From Chryseobacterium turcicum (lineage in GTDB: Bacteria; Bacteroidota; Bacteroidia; Flavobacteriales; Weeksellaceae): a DNA stretch of 64,000 nt. Of this stretch, positions 36,612 to 44,484 are shown one piece after another (position 1 is the stretch's first letter; every line of letters begins with the position of its first letter). The notes under the pieces were generated by a model, which did not search any database, had not been told where the DNA came from, and worked only from the letters and a program-made list of their open reading frames with translations. Location: the NCBI RefSeq assembly GCF_021010565.1, contig NZ_JAJNAY010000001.1:2522001-2586000 (forward strand). Direction: 5' to 3'. The position numbers were made by a program, and so were the translations under genes.

Positions 36612-38090
36612 CTACCTTCTCTTCTTCCTTCGTTTTTTGAGTGCATTTTCAGCAGGGTCGTTTGCAGTTCCTGAATTCTTCATCCATTCAAAAAGCATTT
36701 CATTGACCGCTTTATTTAATTCTGCTTCTTCCTTAATATCAGTTAAGGTTTCACTTACATTAAGCGGATTTAGAAATTTCTGATACTCCTTTTCTCCAAT
36801 TAATGATTGAAGTTCTCCGATGTAGTGAAAGCGGGTATGAACTGCATACCTATTCCCGTCTTCGCCTATGGTTATTGTAATATTTTTCTCATCATTTGTA
36901 TTTTTGTAATTCCTGATAAATTCCTTTACTTCAGACTGAACTTTTCGGTAGGTTTCCAAATCTTTTTTTCCTCTGTTTTCAAAAAGCATAAATGCCTTGA
37001 TCTCTGTCCCTGGATATTGTTTTTGTAAAAACTCCAACAATATTTTTTTTGATTCCTGATTCCGAATGTTATAATCTTTTAAGACTTCAAAAAGCTTCTT
37101 GTCCAACGTTTCAGTAGTGAATTCAAACAACTCATTCATTTTTAAAATATCACTTCCTTTATATACTCTATCTGTTTTATGGTCGATCAAAGTATAACCA
37201 AATGGTTTCAAACCTTCTTTTTGATGAAAAACAATATCTATCCCGAATACATCCTTCAGCTTTTTCTGAAGCTCACTTTCAAATTCAATTTTAGCCTTTG
37301 AATGATTTTCTCCTTCAGCTTTTCTTTCTTGTGGGAGCATCGATTCTTTTCGTCTGTTGTCTTCCACCTTAAAAACTTTGTTGGAATACAGTTCCTTATA
37401 TTTTTTTAGGATGGCTTTAATCTGTCCGGCTCTTTTGTCGTTCTTTTGGTTGTCAAATACAATTTGATTTCCTGAAAGTGTCCGTTGTACTACTCCGTTT
37501 TTTAAAATGTTGTAAAAATTTTCAACATTTGTGTTTCTGTTTATTTTGTAACCATTTCTATTCAGTAAAGTTTCCAGTTGATTGATCGAACTTATTCTGT
37601 AATTCAACAGTTTGTCCAAATCTGTGCTTATATTCAGACCGTACAATTTTTCCATTGTACTGCTTAATGCCTTTTGAGCTTTAAGTCTCTCGTAGCTATC
37701 ATTGATTTTCTTTCCGGATTGTTTATCAACCCGCGATGAAACAATATGGACGTGGTTGTTATCTGTGTCCTTATGGAATACCAAAATAAATGGCTGGTTC
37801 CCGTAACCCATTTCGTCCATAAAATTTTCTGCAACTTTTGTCAGTTCTTCTTTGCTGTGCTCCTGAAATTTGGTTGAAATAACGGCGTGGAATTGAGGTT
37901 TTTTTACTTTTTCGTTTTTTGATATTGATTTTAAATAATCCCTGACTTCCTTTTGACTGCTGGCTTCATTAATGAACGAAGGAAAATTTTTCATCAGCAT
38001 CAATTCCCCTGTTCCTTTATTTACTTTTTTATCGTTGTAATTGACTCCCGGAAAGCTGGAACCAGATGGTTTCATTATTTTAACGATCAT
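36612..38090 (-). CDS. mobB: Relaxase/mobilization nuclease MobB
   Basis: 492 residues. The N-terminal relaxase domain (1 to about 180) has the metal-binding histidine motif HKDTDNNHVHIV (H106, H113, H115 visible) and an upstream FHAVISTKFQEHS strand. The C-terminal part is helical and charged and ends in a Lys/Arg tail. It nicks oriT and leads the strand through the coupling protein. It overlaps mobA by 4 bases, so the two are coupled; oriT should lie near or upstream of mobA. Confidence 0.9.
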   Translation of the reverse strand: MIVKIMKPSGSSFPGVNYNDKKVNKGTGELMLMKNFPSFINEASSQKEVRDYLKSISKNEKVKKPQFHAVISTKFQEHSKEELTKVAENFMDEMGYGNQPFILVFHKDTDNNHVHIVSSRVDKQSGKKINDSYERLKAQKALSSTMEKLYGLNISTDLDKLLNYRISSINQLETLLNRNGYKINRNTNVENFYNILKNGVVQRTLSGNQIVFDNQKNDKRAGQIKAILKKYKELYSNKVFKVEDNRRKESMLPQERKAEGENHSKAKIEFESELQKKLKDVFGIDIVFHQKEGLKPFGYTLIDHKTDRVYKGSDILKMNELFEFTTETLDKKLFEVLKDYNIRNQESKKILLEFLQKQYPGTEIKAFMLFENRGKKDLETYRKVQSEVKEFIRNYKNTNDEKNITITIGEDGNRYAVHTRFHYIGELQSLIGEKEYQKFLNPLNVSETLTDIKEEAELNKAVNEMLFEWMKNSGTANDPAENALKKRRKKRR

Positions 38091-38437
38091 TGTCCGAGCA
38101 AAGAATATATTTTAATAAAAATGTTATTCTGTATGATCTTTAAATCAGCTATTTCAGATAGTTTGTTTGAAAAATATTGCAAGTCTGTTGGACTGATATA
38201 TTTTTGAGCATTTGCAAATTTTGCAACTTGATTGATATTGGTTTCTATTTTCACGAATAGGTTATCCTGTTTTTCAATGAACGCTAATACTTTTCTTCTC
38301 TCATCATCCATTATTCTGTTCTCTACCGAATCGATGATTAAATTGGTTAGAGAAATTTGCTTTTTGGAACACAGTTCTTTCCAGTTTTCTTTCCGATCTT
38401 TTTGAATCCTTATGAAAATACGTACTTCTTTTTCCAT
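38087..38437 (-). CDS. mobA: Relaxosome accessory protein MobA (ribbon-helix-helix)
   Basis: 116 residues: RIFIRIQKDRKENWKELCSKKQISLTNLIIDSV is a ribbon-helix-helix type DNA-binding start, followed by helices (DDERRKVLAFIEKQDNLFVKIETNINQVAKFAN) of the MobC-like relaxosome family. It binds near oriT and helps the relaxase. The 4-base overlap with mobB means translational coupling. Confidence 0.85.
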   Translation of the reverse strand: MEKEVRIFIRIQKDRKENWKELCSKKQISLTNLIIDSVENRIMDDERRKVLAFIEKQDNLFVKIETNINQVAKFANAQKYISPTDLQYFSNKLSEIADLKIIQNNIFIKIYSLLGQ

Positions 38438-38465
38438 ACTTCATCATGTGTTATTTTTAAAAATA

Positions 38466-39266
38466 TTATGGTAAATAAGGTTTTATCCAATTAGAATACC
38501 CTTGAACTTCTCCGTACGTGTAGTACATTGTGGACATTGCACTTAAAGAGGTTTGAGGAATTATAAGAGAGCTAAATTCGAGCAATGCCGGGAAAAATTG
38601 TGTTGAACCTTCGGTATGCAACAACGCGATCTGATGAGGAACATATCCTATATCATTGTATATATCTGCAAGGCTAATAAAAGCATTACCGATAATAGGA
38701 TTCGAATCAGTCGACCTGTATATTTGAAATTTTATGTTGACAATACCTTGAACTTTTCTAAATAAAATAGACCCTTTTAAGCCTCCATAATTTTTGGTTC
38801 CTATAGTATAATATTTTGAAGACGTTAAATAGGCATTGGTATTGCCATTATAATTTACCGGAGCGGACCAGATAGAAGTTGCACTAAGTCCTGCGGTGCT
38901 GTTATGGTCAAATGTTAATAAAATTCTGTATTCAGTGGGCTGCTTTTCTTTTGAAAACCCTTGCCACAAAACACCATCAAAATAATATAAGCCGGGGTCT
39001 GTTACATTAATTACCTGACCCGAAAAATTGGTTGCAGGAGAAGTTGCAAATACTACAGCTCCTTTTTTTGCAGAAGAATATGTCTTTGTAGCGAGCTGGT
39101 TTCCTGTGATACGTGGCGGAATGATTCCGTCATAATGATTGACATCGTTTGGCTTTCCTACTACTTCTAAAGTAGCTTCGGGTATTTGGGTATTGATGCC
39201 CACTTGTCCGAAAAGTAATGTTGTGCTTAAAAATAATAGAAGGTAATTCAACTTTTTCATTTGCAT
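38466..39266 (-). CDS. Secreted fibre-like surface protein
   Basis: 266 residues with a signal peptide (YLLLFLSTTLLFGQVG). The segment GINTQIPEATLEVVGKPND and IIPPRITGNQLA, then LYYFDGVLWQGFSKE, is the pattern of flavobacterial extracellular proteins with tail-fibre-like N-terminal parts. The C-terminal domain is beta-rich and Ser/Thr/Tyr-rich without cysteine. It is about 28 bases upstream of mobA on the same strand but may have its own promoter. Possible surface adhesin; role in conjugation untested. Confidence 0.65.
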   Translation of the reverse strand: MQMKKLNYLLLFLSTTLLFGQVGINTQIPEATLEVVGKPNDVNHYDGIIPPRITGNQLATKTYSSAKKGAVVFATSPATNFSGQVINVTDPGLYYFDGVLWQGFSKEKQPTEYRILLTFDHNSTAGLSATSIWSAPVNYNGNTNAYLTSSKYYTIGTKNYGGLKGSILFRKVQGIVNIKFQIYRSTDSNPIIGNAFISLADIYNDIGYVPHQIALLHTEGSTQFFPALLEFSSLIIPQTSLSAMSTMYYTYGEVQGYSNWIKPYLP

Positions 39267-39433
39267 TCTGATTTAATATTCTGATGCAAAATTGAGCGTT
39301 AAAATTCTTCAAAACAATAGTATTCAAGGGAGTTGGGCTAACTAGGAATACTCTGGATGAGTCTGGAATCTTCAAAGATTAAAAAAGAATAAATTGGATT
39401 ATTTTGGATTCCTACTATTCTATTAAAATATTT

Positions 39434-39452
39434 ATCGTAATATTGCAATATT
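39434..39452. promoter_or_regulatory. ArsR operator candidate upstream of arsR
   Basis: ATCGTAATATTGCAATATT contains the perfect palindrome AATATTGCAATATT (39439-39452), 14 bases before the arsR start. A nearly identical half (ATCGCAATATTGCA) recurs before the DUF6428 gene. ArsR proteins bind such AT-rich palindromes and leave on arsenite binding. Confidence 0.7.
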
Positions 39453-39465
39453 AAATACATTAGAA

Positions 39466-39792
39466 ATGGGAGCAACGAAGACTGAACATTTTACAAACCG
39501 ACAAAATCAAATTGCAACAATTGCAAAAGCGTTAGGACATCCTGCAAGAATTGCCATCATCGAGTATTTGATGAAAGTTAATGAGTGTATTTGTGGAGAT
39601 ATTGTCAATGAATTACCATTAGCTCAACCAACCGTTTCTCAACACTTAAAAGAATTGAAAAATGCTGGTATTATAAAGGGTAATATTTCTGGAAATGCAA
39701 TTTGCTATTGCATAGACGAAAAAACCATAGAAATTTTAAATACATATTTCTCCCAAATAGTACAAACTGTTTCAAAAACAAGATGCTGTTAA
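39466..39792 (+). CDS. arsR: ArsR-family arsenite-responsive repressor
   Basis: 108 residues: winged helix with recognition region AQPTVSQHLKELKNAGII (about 53-70). Cys41 and Cys43 in NECICGDI form the metalloid site of the E. coli type, and the protein ends in a Cys107-Cys108 pair. Binding of arsenite should release it from the palindromes at 39434-39452 and 39813-39827. First gene of the arsenic operon, followed by a 56-base gap holding the second operator. Confidence 0.9.
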   Translation: MGATKTEHFTNRQNQIATIAKALGHPARIAIIEYLMKVNECICGDIVNELPLAQPTVSQHLKELKNAGIIKGNISGNAICYCIDEKTIEILNTYFSQIVQTVSKTRCC

Positions 39793-39812
39793 GCATTTTT
39801 TTAACAAAGTAT

Positions 39813-39827
39813 ATCGCAATATTGCAT
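39813..39827. promoter_or_regulatory. Second ArsR operator candidate between arsR and the DUF6428 gene
   Basis: ATCGCAATATTGCAT holds the perfect palindrome GCAATATTGC (39816-39825) and shares 13 of 14 bases with part of the arsR-proximal site. Suggests a separately repressed promoter for the resistance genes. Confidence 0.6.
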
Positions 39828-39848
39828 TTTAACTATAAAGATTTAATT

Positions 39849-40319
39849 ATGAAATTATCAGAAGTAAAACAAATTTTACCAACATTGGAAAATGTAGAAT
39901 TCCAATTAGAAAATGGAACTTTTGTTCCGGAACATTTTCACGTTACAGAGATAGGAATGATTACCAAAAACTTTATTGATTGTGGTGGTGTTATCCGTTC
40001 TGAGAAAGTAGTGAATTTTCAATTGTGGAATGCTGACGATTTTGAACATCGTTTGAAGCCAAACAAATTACTCAACATAATCACACTTTCCGAAGATAAA
40101 CTAGGAATTGAAGATTTTGATATTGAGGTTGAATATCAAAGTGAAACTATCGGAAAATACGATTTAGAATTTAATGGGAAAACATTTGTGTTAAAAAGCA
40201 AAACCACAGCTTGTTTAGCACAAGAAGCTTGCGGAATTCCATCAGAAAAACAAAAGAAGAATTTAATTGAACTGGTTAGCAACCAAAACAATTACACCCA
40301 AAATTCAGGATGTTGCTAA
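39849..40319 (+). CDS. DUF6428 family protein of the arsenic operon
   Basis: 156 residues from the ATG at 39849 (MKLSEVKQILPTLENVEFQL); the longer open frame from 39702 overlaps arsR and is not credible. Beta-rich and cytosolic, with HFHVTEIGMITKNFIDCGG and CLAQEACGIPSEKQK segments and a C-terminal NSGCC. DUF6428 proteins are found next to arsR in Bacteroidota. The exposed cysteine pair could bind arsenite, parallel to the CC end of ArsR here; function unknown. Confidence 0.8.
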   Translation: MKLSEVKQILPTLENVEFQLENGTFVPEHFHVTEIGMITKNFIDCGGVIRSEKVVNFQLWNADDFEHRLKPNKLLNIITLSEDKLGIEDFDIEVEYQSETIGKYDLEFNGKTFVLKSKTTACLAQEACGIPSEKQKKNLIELVSNQNNYTQNSGCC

Positions 40320-40329
40320 TCAAATTTCT

Positions 40330-40821
40330 ATGGAAATAAAATTGATTACCAAGGATAATTTTGCGGAGTTAATAGAAATCTATCGTCAAGGACTAGCAAC
40401 GAATATCGCAACTTTTCAAAATGATTCGCCCATATGGAAAGATTGGGATAAGGGACACCTTGATTTTTGTAGAATTTGTATATATGAAAATAGCAAGATG
40501 CTTGGTTGGACTGCGCTATCTCCAGTTTCAAGCAGATGCGTTTATTCAGGTGTAGCTGAAGTAAGTGTTTATGTCGCAACAGATTCAAGAGGAAAAGGTA
40601 TAGGCAAACTGCTACTGAATGAATTGATTAAGCAGAGTGAATCAAATGGAATATGGACGTTGCAATGCGGAATATTTTCAGAAAACCAAAGTAGCATAAA
40701 ATTACACGAGAAATGCGGTTTTAGAATTGTTGGCTACAGGGAAAAAATTGGAAAGAAAAATGGCGTTTGGAAAGACAATGTATTGATGGAGTACAGAAGT
40801 AAAATTGTCGGAATAGATTAA
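40330..40821 (+). CDS. arsN: GNAT acetyltransferase, ArsN/phosphinothricin-acetyltransferase-like
   Basis: 163 residues from the ATG at 40330; an in-frame ATG at 40267 overlaps the previous gene. It has IYRQGLATNIATFQNDSP near the N-terminus, typical of phosphinothricin acetyltransferases, the acetyl-CoA loop DSRGKGIGKLLL, and IFSENQSSIKLHEKCGF with IVGYREKIGKKNGVWKD. In ars operons such enzymes (ArsN1) N-acetylate the organoarsenical arsinothricin. Substrate by analogy only. Confidence 0.82.
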   Translation: MEIKLITKDNFAELIEIYRQGLATNIATFQNDSPIWKDWDKGHLDFCRICIYENSKMLGWTALSPVSSRCVYSGVAEVSVYVATDSRGKGIGKLLLNELIKQSESNGIWTLQCGIFSENQSSIKLHEKCGFRIVGYREKIGKKNGVWKDNVLMEYRSKIVGID

Positions 40822-40845
40822 AATAAAATTATAAAATCAATAAAA

Positions 40846-41619
40846 ATGAAAATTGCATTATTCAGCGACATTCACGCTAATCTCCCTGCATTAGAAGCAT
40901 TCTTTGCAGATGTCGAGAAAAGAAATCCAGATAGCATCTATTGTTTGGGCGATTTAGTTGGCTACAACATTTGGCCAAACGAAGTTGTAAATGAAATTCG
41001 TAAAAGGAAAATACCAACTATTGCTGGTAACTACGATTTTGGCATTGGAAGAATGAGTAACGAATGTGGTTGTGCATACAAAACTGATAGCGAAAAAGAT
41101 AATGGAAATATTTCTATTTCCTTTACCAATTACTTGATGAAAGACGATGAACGAGCTTACTTGCGTACACTTCCAGCTCACATCAAAGTCGAATTTCAGC
41201 TGAATGAAGACAAATTAAATCTGCTCTTGGTACACGGTAGCCCACGAAAAATAAATGAATATCTTTTTGAAGACCGTGAAGAAAAAAGTATGATTCGAAT
41301 TATGGAGCAAGCCGATGCTGACATTATGTGCTTCGGACATACACACAAACCTTATCACAGAGTTTTGAATTCTGGTAGTGGGGGACAAAATCATTTTCGT
41401 CACGCAGTAAATATCGGTTCGGTAGGAAAACCAAAAGACAATGATATTAGAGGTGGTTATGTGATGTTGACAATCAATGAAAACAGCTCAATACTAGATA
41501 AAGAGAGTATTGGCATAGAGTTTATTCGCTTTGATTATGATTTTGAAAAAGCTGCAAAGGCTGTAGAAGAAAGTCCTCTTCCAAACGAGTATGCAGAAAA
41601 TCTAAGACGTGGCTATTAA
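40846..41619 (+). CDS. Metallophosphoesterase (YfcE/MJ0936-like) of the arsenic operon
   Basis: 257 residues with all two-metal phosphoesterase motifs: D8-x-H10 (FSDIHAN), G35-D36 (CLGDLVGYN), G61-N62-Y-D (AGNYD), a VHGSPR histidine and CFGHTHKPYH. A CGC group (NECGCAYKT, near residues 73-76) is unusual. Probably a soluble phosphodiesterase or phosphatase. Nothing in the sequence names the substrate; the operon suggests an arsenic-linked one, perhaps a phosphate/arsenate ester or a signal nucleotide (inference). Confidence 0.85.
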   Translation: MKIALFSDIHANLPALEAFFADVEKRNPDSIYCLGDLVGYNIWPNEVVNEIRKRKIPTIAGNYDFGIGRMSNECGCAYKTDSEKDNGNISISFTNYLMKDDERAYLRTLPAHIKVEFQLNEDKLNLLLVHGSPRKINEYLFEDREEKSMIRIMEQADADIMCFGHTHKPYHRVLNSGSGGQNHFRHAVNIGSVGKPKDNDIRGGYVMLTINENSSILDKESIGIEFIRFDYDFEKAAKAVEESPLPNEYAENLRRGY

Positions 41620-41637
41620 TCTTTAAAATCTAAAAAA

Positions 41638-42015
41638 ATGGAACTTCCAAACGATTTATATTACTCTAAAGAACATACTTGGGTTCGTATTGACAACGAG
41701 ACTGCAACTATCGGTATTACAGAATTTGCTCAGAAGGAGTTGGGCGAAATCGTATATGTTGACTTACCGAATACTAATCATAGTTTCAAACAAGACGAGG
41801 TATTTGGTTCTGTAGAAGCTATTAAAACTGTCAGTGATTTGTTTATGCCTCTATCAGGAGAAGTAACTGAAATTAATGAGCAACTTTTAAGAGAACCAAC
41901 ACTGGTAAACTCTAATCCCTTCGATAAGGGTTGGATGATAAAAATTGAAATTGAGGACTTAAAAGAAACTGAAAATTTATTAACAGCGGAACAATACGCT
42001 CAACTAAACAATTAG
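41638..42015 (+). CDS. gcvH: GcvH-like lipoyl-carrier protein inside the arsenic operon
   Basis: 125 residues, full length for glycine cleavage H protein. Conserved features: YYSKEHTWVRI, IGITEFAQKELGEIVYVDLP, and the lipoylation motif GSVEAIKTVSDLFMPLSGEV with Lys63 as the expected lipoyl-lysine. No gcvT or gcvP is nearby; it starts 18 bases after the phosphoesterase stop and ends 3 bases before the ACR3 gene, so it belongs to the arsenic operon. A dihydrolipoyl group binds trivalent arsenic tightly, so a role as arsenite carrier, buffer or sensor is plausible but inferred. Confidence 0.9.
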   Translation: MELPNDLYYSKEHTWVRIDNETATIGITEFAQKELGEIVYVDLPNTNHSFKQDEVFGSVEAIKTVSDLFMPLSGEVTEINEQLLREPTLVNSNPFDKGWMIKIEIEDLKETENLLTAEQYAQLNN

Positions 42016-42018
42016 AGA

Positions 42019-43050
42019 ATGCAACCAAAATTAAAATTCCTCGACCGCTTTCTTACACTTTGGATTTTTTTAGCAATGCTTTCAGGTGTTGGTTTAGGAT
42101 ATTTCTTTCCTAATATATCTAACATTACAAACTCTCTTTCTGTAGGAACGACTAATATTCCCTTAGCAATAGGATTAATTTTGATGATGTACCCGCCTTT
42201 GGCAAAAGTAGATTATTCTCTATTACCAATGGCTTTTAAAGATAAAAAAGTGATGTCGGTATCTTTACTTCTAAATTGGATTATCAGTCCAGTTTTAATG
42301 TTCGTATTGGCAATTATTTTTCTTAGTGATGAGCCGGACTATATGATTGGCTTAATCTTGATTGGTTTGGCTAGATGCATTGCTATGGTAATTGTTTGGA
42401 ATGATTTAGCAAAAGGTAATAGAGAGTATGCAGCTCTGCTAATAGCATTAAACAGTATCTTCCAATTAGTTTTTTACAGTTTTTATGTTTGGCTTTTCAT
42501 TAATATATTACCTCAAAAACTTGGACTAGGAACCTTTAACGTTGTTGTACCGATGAAAGACGTTGCCGAAAGTGTTTTCATTTATTTAGGAATTCCATTT
42601 ATTGCAGGATTTTTGAGCCGATATTTTTTGATTAAATTAAAAGGACAAGACTGGTTCAACAGAAAATTTATTCCTGCTATTTCTCCAATGACATTGTATG
42701 CTTTACTTTTTACAATAGTATTAATGTTCAGTTTGAAAGGAGATAAAATTTTAGAATTGCCAATGGACGTTGTGAAAGTAGCCATCCCATTAATAATTTA
42801 CTTCGTCCTTACATTCTTTATCAGCTTTTTCATAAGTAAAGCATTGAAAGTTCCTTACGACAAAAATGCATCTATCGCCTTTACGGCAATAGGAAATAAT
42901 TTTGAATTGGCTATTGCTGTTGCCATAGCGGTTTTTGGAATTCATTCATCACAGGCATTTGTAGGAGTTATTGGACCTTTAGTAGAAGTGCCTATTTTAA
43001 TTCTATTGGTTAGGGTTAGTTTATGGTTGAAACAGAAATATTACAAATAA
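42019..43050 (+). CDS. acr3: ACR3-type arsenite efflux permease
   Basis: 343 residues with about ten membrane helices. The hallmark [16 protein letters not shown] carries the conserved cysteine of ACR3 transporters; [18 protein letters not shown] and [21 protein letters not shown] are also family signatures. It expels arsenite across the inner membrane using the proton gradient. Last gene of the operon. No ArsC arsenate reductase is encoded in this cluster. Confidence 0.95.
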   Translation: MQPKLKFLDRFLTLWIFLAMLSGVGLGYFFPNISNITNSLSVGTTNIPLAIGLILMMYPPLAKVDYSLLPMAFKDKKVMSVSLLLNWIISPVLMFVLAIIFLSDEPDYMIGLILIGLARCIAMVIVWNDLAKGNREYAALLIALNSIFQLVFYSFYVWLFINILPQKLGLGTFNVVVPMKDVAESVFIYLGIPFIAGFLSRYFLIKLKGQDWFNRKFIPAISPMTLYALLFTIVLMFSLKGDKILELPMDVVKVAIPLIIYFVLTFFISFFISKALKVPYDKNASIAFTAIGNNFELAIAVAIAVFGIHSSQAFVGVIGPLVEVPILILLVRVSLWLKQKYYK

Positions 43051-43634
43051 TATGCGTGAATAACGTTATTTCTAAATACTCCACGTAACAGTATTATTAC
43101 ATATATCTAATTTAAAGCAGAAAAAAAACAAGTTCCGCCGTTTTCCCCCTTTTTGCAAAAAAGGCAAGATCGTCTTTGTGTATCAGACTTGAAAAGTTTG
43201 TACGTACAAAGACACATCTTGCCATTACTTTGTGATAAATAAATACAAATATTTTACAGGTCTAAAATACTGAAGCCATTTCATACAAATAACTAATAAT
43301 CAGTATTTTAATTTTCAAATTAATAATTAGTGCATTTGAAAGAAAAGAGAGCAATAGTTTTGGAAGAAAAAACGAAAGCTATCATCATTTTTGACAGGTT
43401 GAATATTGACCTATAGCTATTTTATACATATTTAACGATAACCTATATTTATTATTCAGCATATGAAAATGCTAATGAAAAATAATAACCTGTGTATAAT
43501 AAACACAGGTTTAGATATAACTAGTATCTAAAATGAACAGATTTAATAAATGATCTGCAAATTACTTAGAACTGTTAGATAATACTCATTAATAAAAAAC
43601 CTAGAACACTTTAAAATGCCCTATGTTTTGTATC
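43051..43634. other. Non-coding region after the arsenic operon
   Basis: About 580 AT-rich bases with no coding frame recognised. It contains the palindrome AATAACGTTATT shortly after the acr3 stop and a long hairpin at 43163-43223. The rest shows no structure I can support. It probably marks the boundary between the arsenic module and the plasmid-like module. Confidence 0.45.
43163..43223. terminator. Long hairpin, terminator-like on the minus strand
   Basis: GGCAAGAT (43163-43170) pairs with ATCTTGCC (43216-43223), extended by GTCTTTG (43172-43178) with CAAAGAC after a small internal loop. On the minus strand it is followed by CTTTTTT, giving a terminator for transcripts coming from the remnant gene at 43635-43811. 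The loop is long for a simple terminator. Confidence 0.5.
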
Positions 43635-43811
43635 CTAAGGGGCTCTTGATTCCACGATCAGAAAGTGGGCAATTCGTTCTTTAATGAGCCATTTTCCGTT
43701 TTGAATAAAATATTGGTCATCATATTTTACGCTGTAATCCGTTAAAATATCTTTGCTTTCAACCTCTCTAATCATTTTATCTGACTCTAAGATACACCTG
43801 GAGTACCGCCG
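43635..43811 (-). pseudogene. Remnant of an NTF2/SnoaL-like protein gene
   Basis: Minus-strand frame ending at TAG 43637-43635 encodes a protein-like C-terminus: ILESDKMIREVESKDILTDY, YDDQYFIQNGKWLIKER and IAHFLIVESRAP. This resembles the terminal strands of NTF2-fold (SnoaL/DUF4440-like) proteins. No upstream part or credible start exists; a TGA precedes the segment in frame. I infer a 5'-truncated gene. Confidence 0.5.
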
Positions 43812-43967
43812 TCAATTTTTACAGTTTGCTGTCCGTTGCAATAGTAAAAAGCCAAACCTCAGTAGAGGTGATTAAAATGAGGGAAGTAACATTCCGGAAT
43901 GTGGAAAAATTTAGCAGAATAAACAACGGTTTTTTAAAGATTAGAAAATTTCAATTCTTTCAACATG

Positions 43968-43989
43968 TAAACAAATTTGTTTATATTTG
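43968..43989 (+). promoter_or_regulatory. Promoter and operator of the XRE/AbiEii pair
   Basis: The perfect palindrome TAAACAAATTTGTTTA (43968-43983) overlaps TATATTTG (43982-43989), a match to the Bacteroidota -7 element TAnnTTTG. The gene starts at 43994, so transcription would begin at or next to the ATG (nearly leaderless). The palindrome is well placed for repression by the XRE protein. Confidence 0.6.
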
Positions 43990-43993
43990 TACT

Positions 43994-44482
43994 ATGAGTT
44001 CATTGTTAAAATATAAAGGAATCCATCCGGGAATCATTCTTGAACGAGAGCTAGAGAAGCGATCGCTTAAGAAGCGTCCTTTTGCTTTATCTATAGGTGA
44101 ATCTGCACAAACGATTAATAATATTACAACCGGAAAAAGAAATATTCCTGTTGCGCTAGCACTAAAAATAGAAAGAAAACTCAAATTGGAAGAAGGTAGT
44201 ATTGTTCTTCTGCAAAGCTATTATGACATCAAAATTGAAAAAGAAAAAATAAAGGAGTCCCCAAAACTTTCTGTGCTTCGCAGATCTTTATTTTGGGACA
44301 CAGAAATCAACCATATCGATTGGGATAGGCAATATAAGGCTGTCATTAACAGGATTTATGAACGTGGAAATGATGATGAAAAAAATGAAGCGATCCGTTT
44401 TTATGGAAAAATAAAGGTCGAAATTGCATTAAAGTCAAAAACAACACAGCCTATGAAGCTGCAAAAAAAATCTTCCTCATAA
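43994..44482 (+). CDS. XRE-family antitoxin-like protein (HigA-type HTH)
   Basis: 162 residues from ATG 43994; the longer frame from 43826 is rejected because it crosses the promoter. HTH at about residues 8-60: GIHPGIILERELEKRSLKKR and SIGESAQTINNITTGKRNIP, the HigA-like pattern. The C-terminal half (RRSLFWDTEINHIDWDRQYKAV) looks like a partner-binding region. It ends two bases before the AbiEii-type gene, so it is the likely antitoxin and autoregulator. Confidence 0.82.
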   Translation: MSSLLKYKGIHPGIILERELEKRSLKKRPFALSIGESAQTINNITTGKRNIPVALALKIERKLKLEEGSIVLLQSYYDIKIEKEKIKESPKLSVLRRSLFWDTEINHIDWDRQYKAVINRIYERGNDDEKNEAIRFYGKIKVEIALKSKTTQPMKLQKKSSS

Positions 44483-44484
44483 GT

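Noticed and set aside
39702..39848. 49-codon N-terminal extension of the DUF6428 protein
   Set aside because: It overlaps the end of arsR in another frame and crosses the second ArsR operator; MKLSEVK at 39849 is a normal start.
41638..42015. Part of a glycine cleavage operon
   Set aside because: No gcvT, gcvP or lpd is adjacent, and spacing of 18 and 3 bases ties the gene to the arsenic operon.
43826..43993. 56-codon N-terminal extension of the XRE antitoxin
   Set aside because: It crosses the palindromic operator and the TATATTTG promoter element, and its composition is not protein-like; the HTH starts naturally at ATG 43994.
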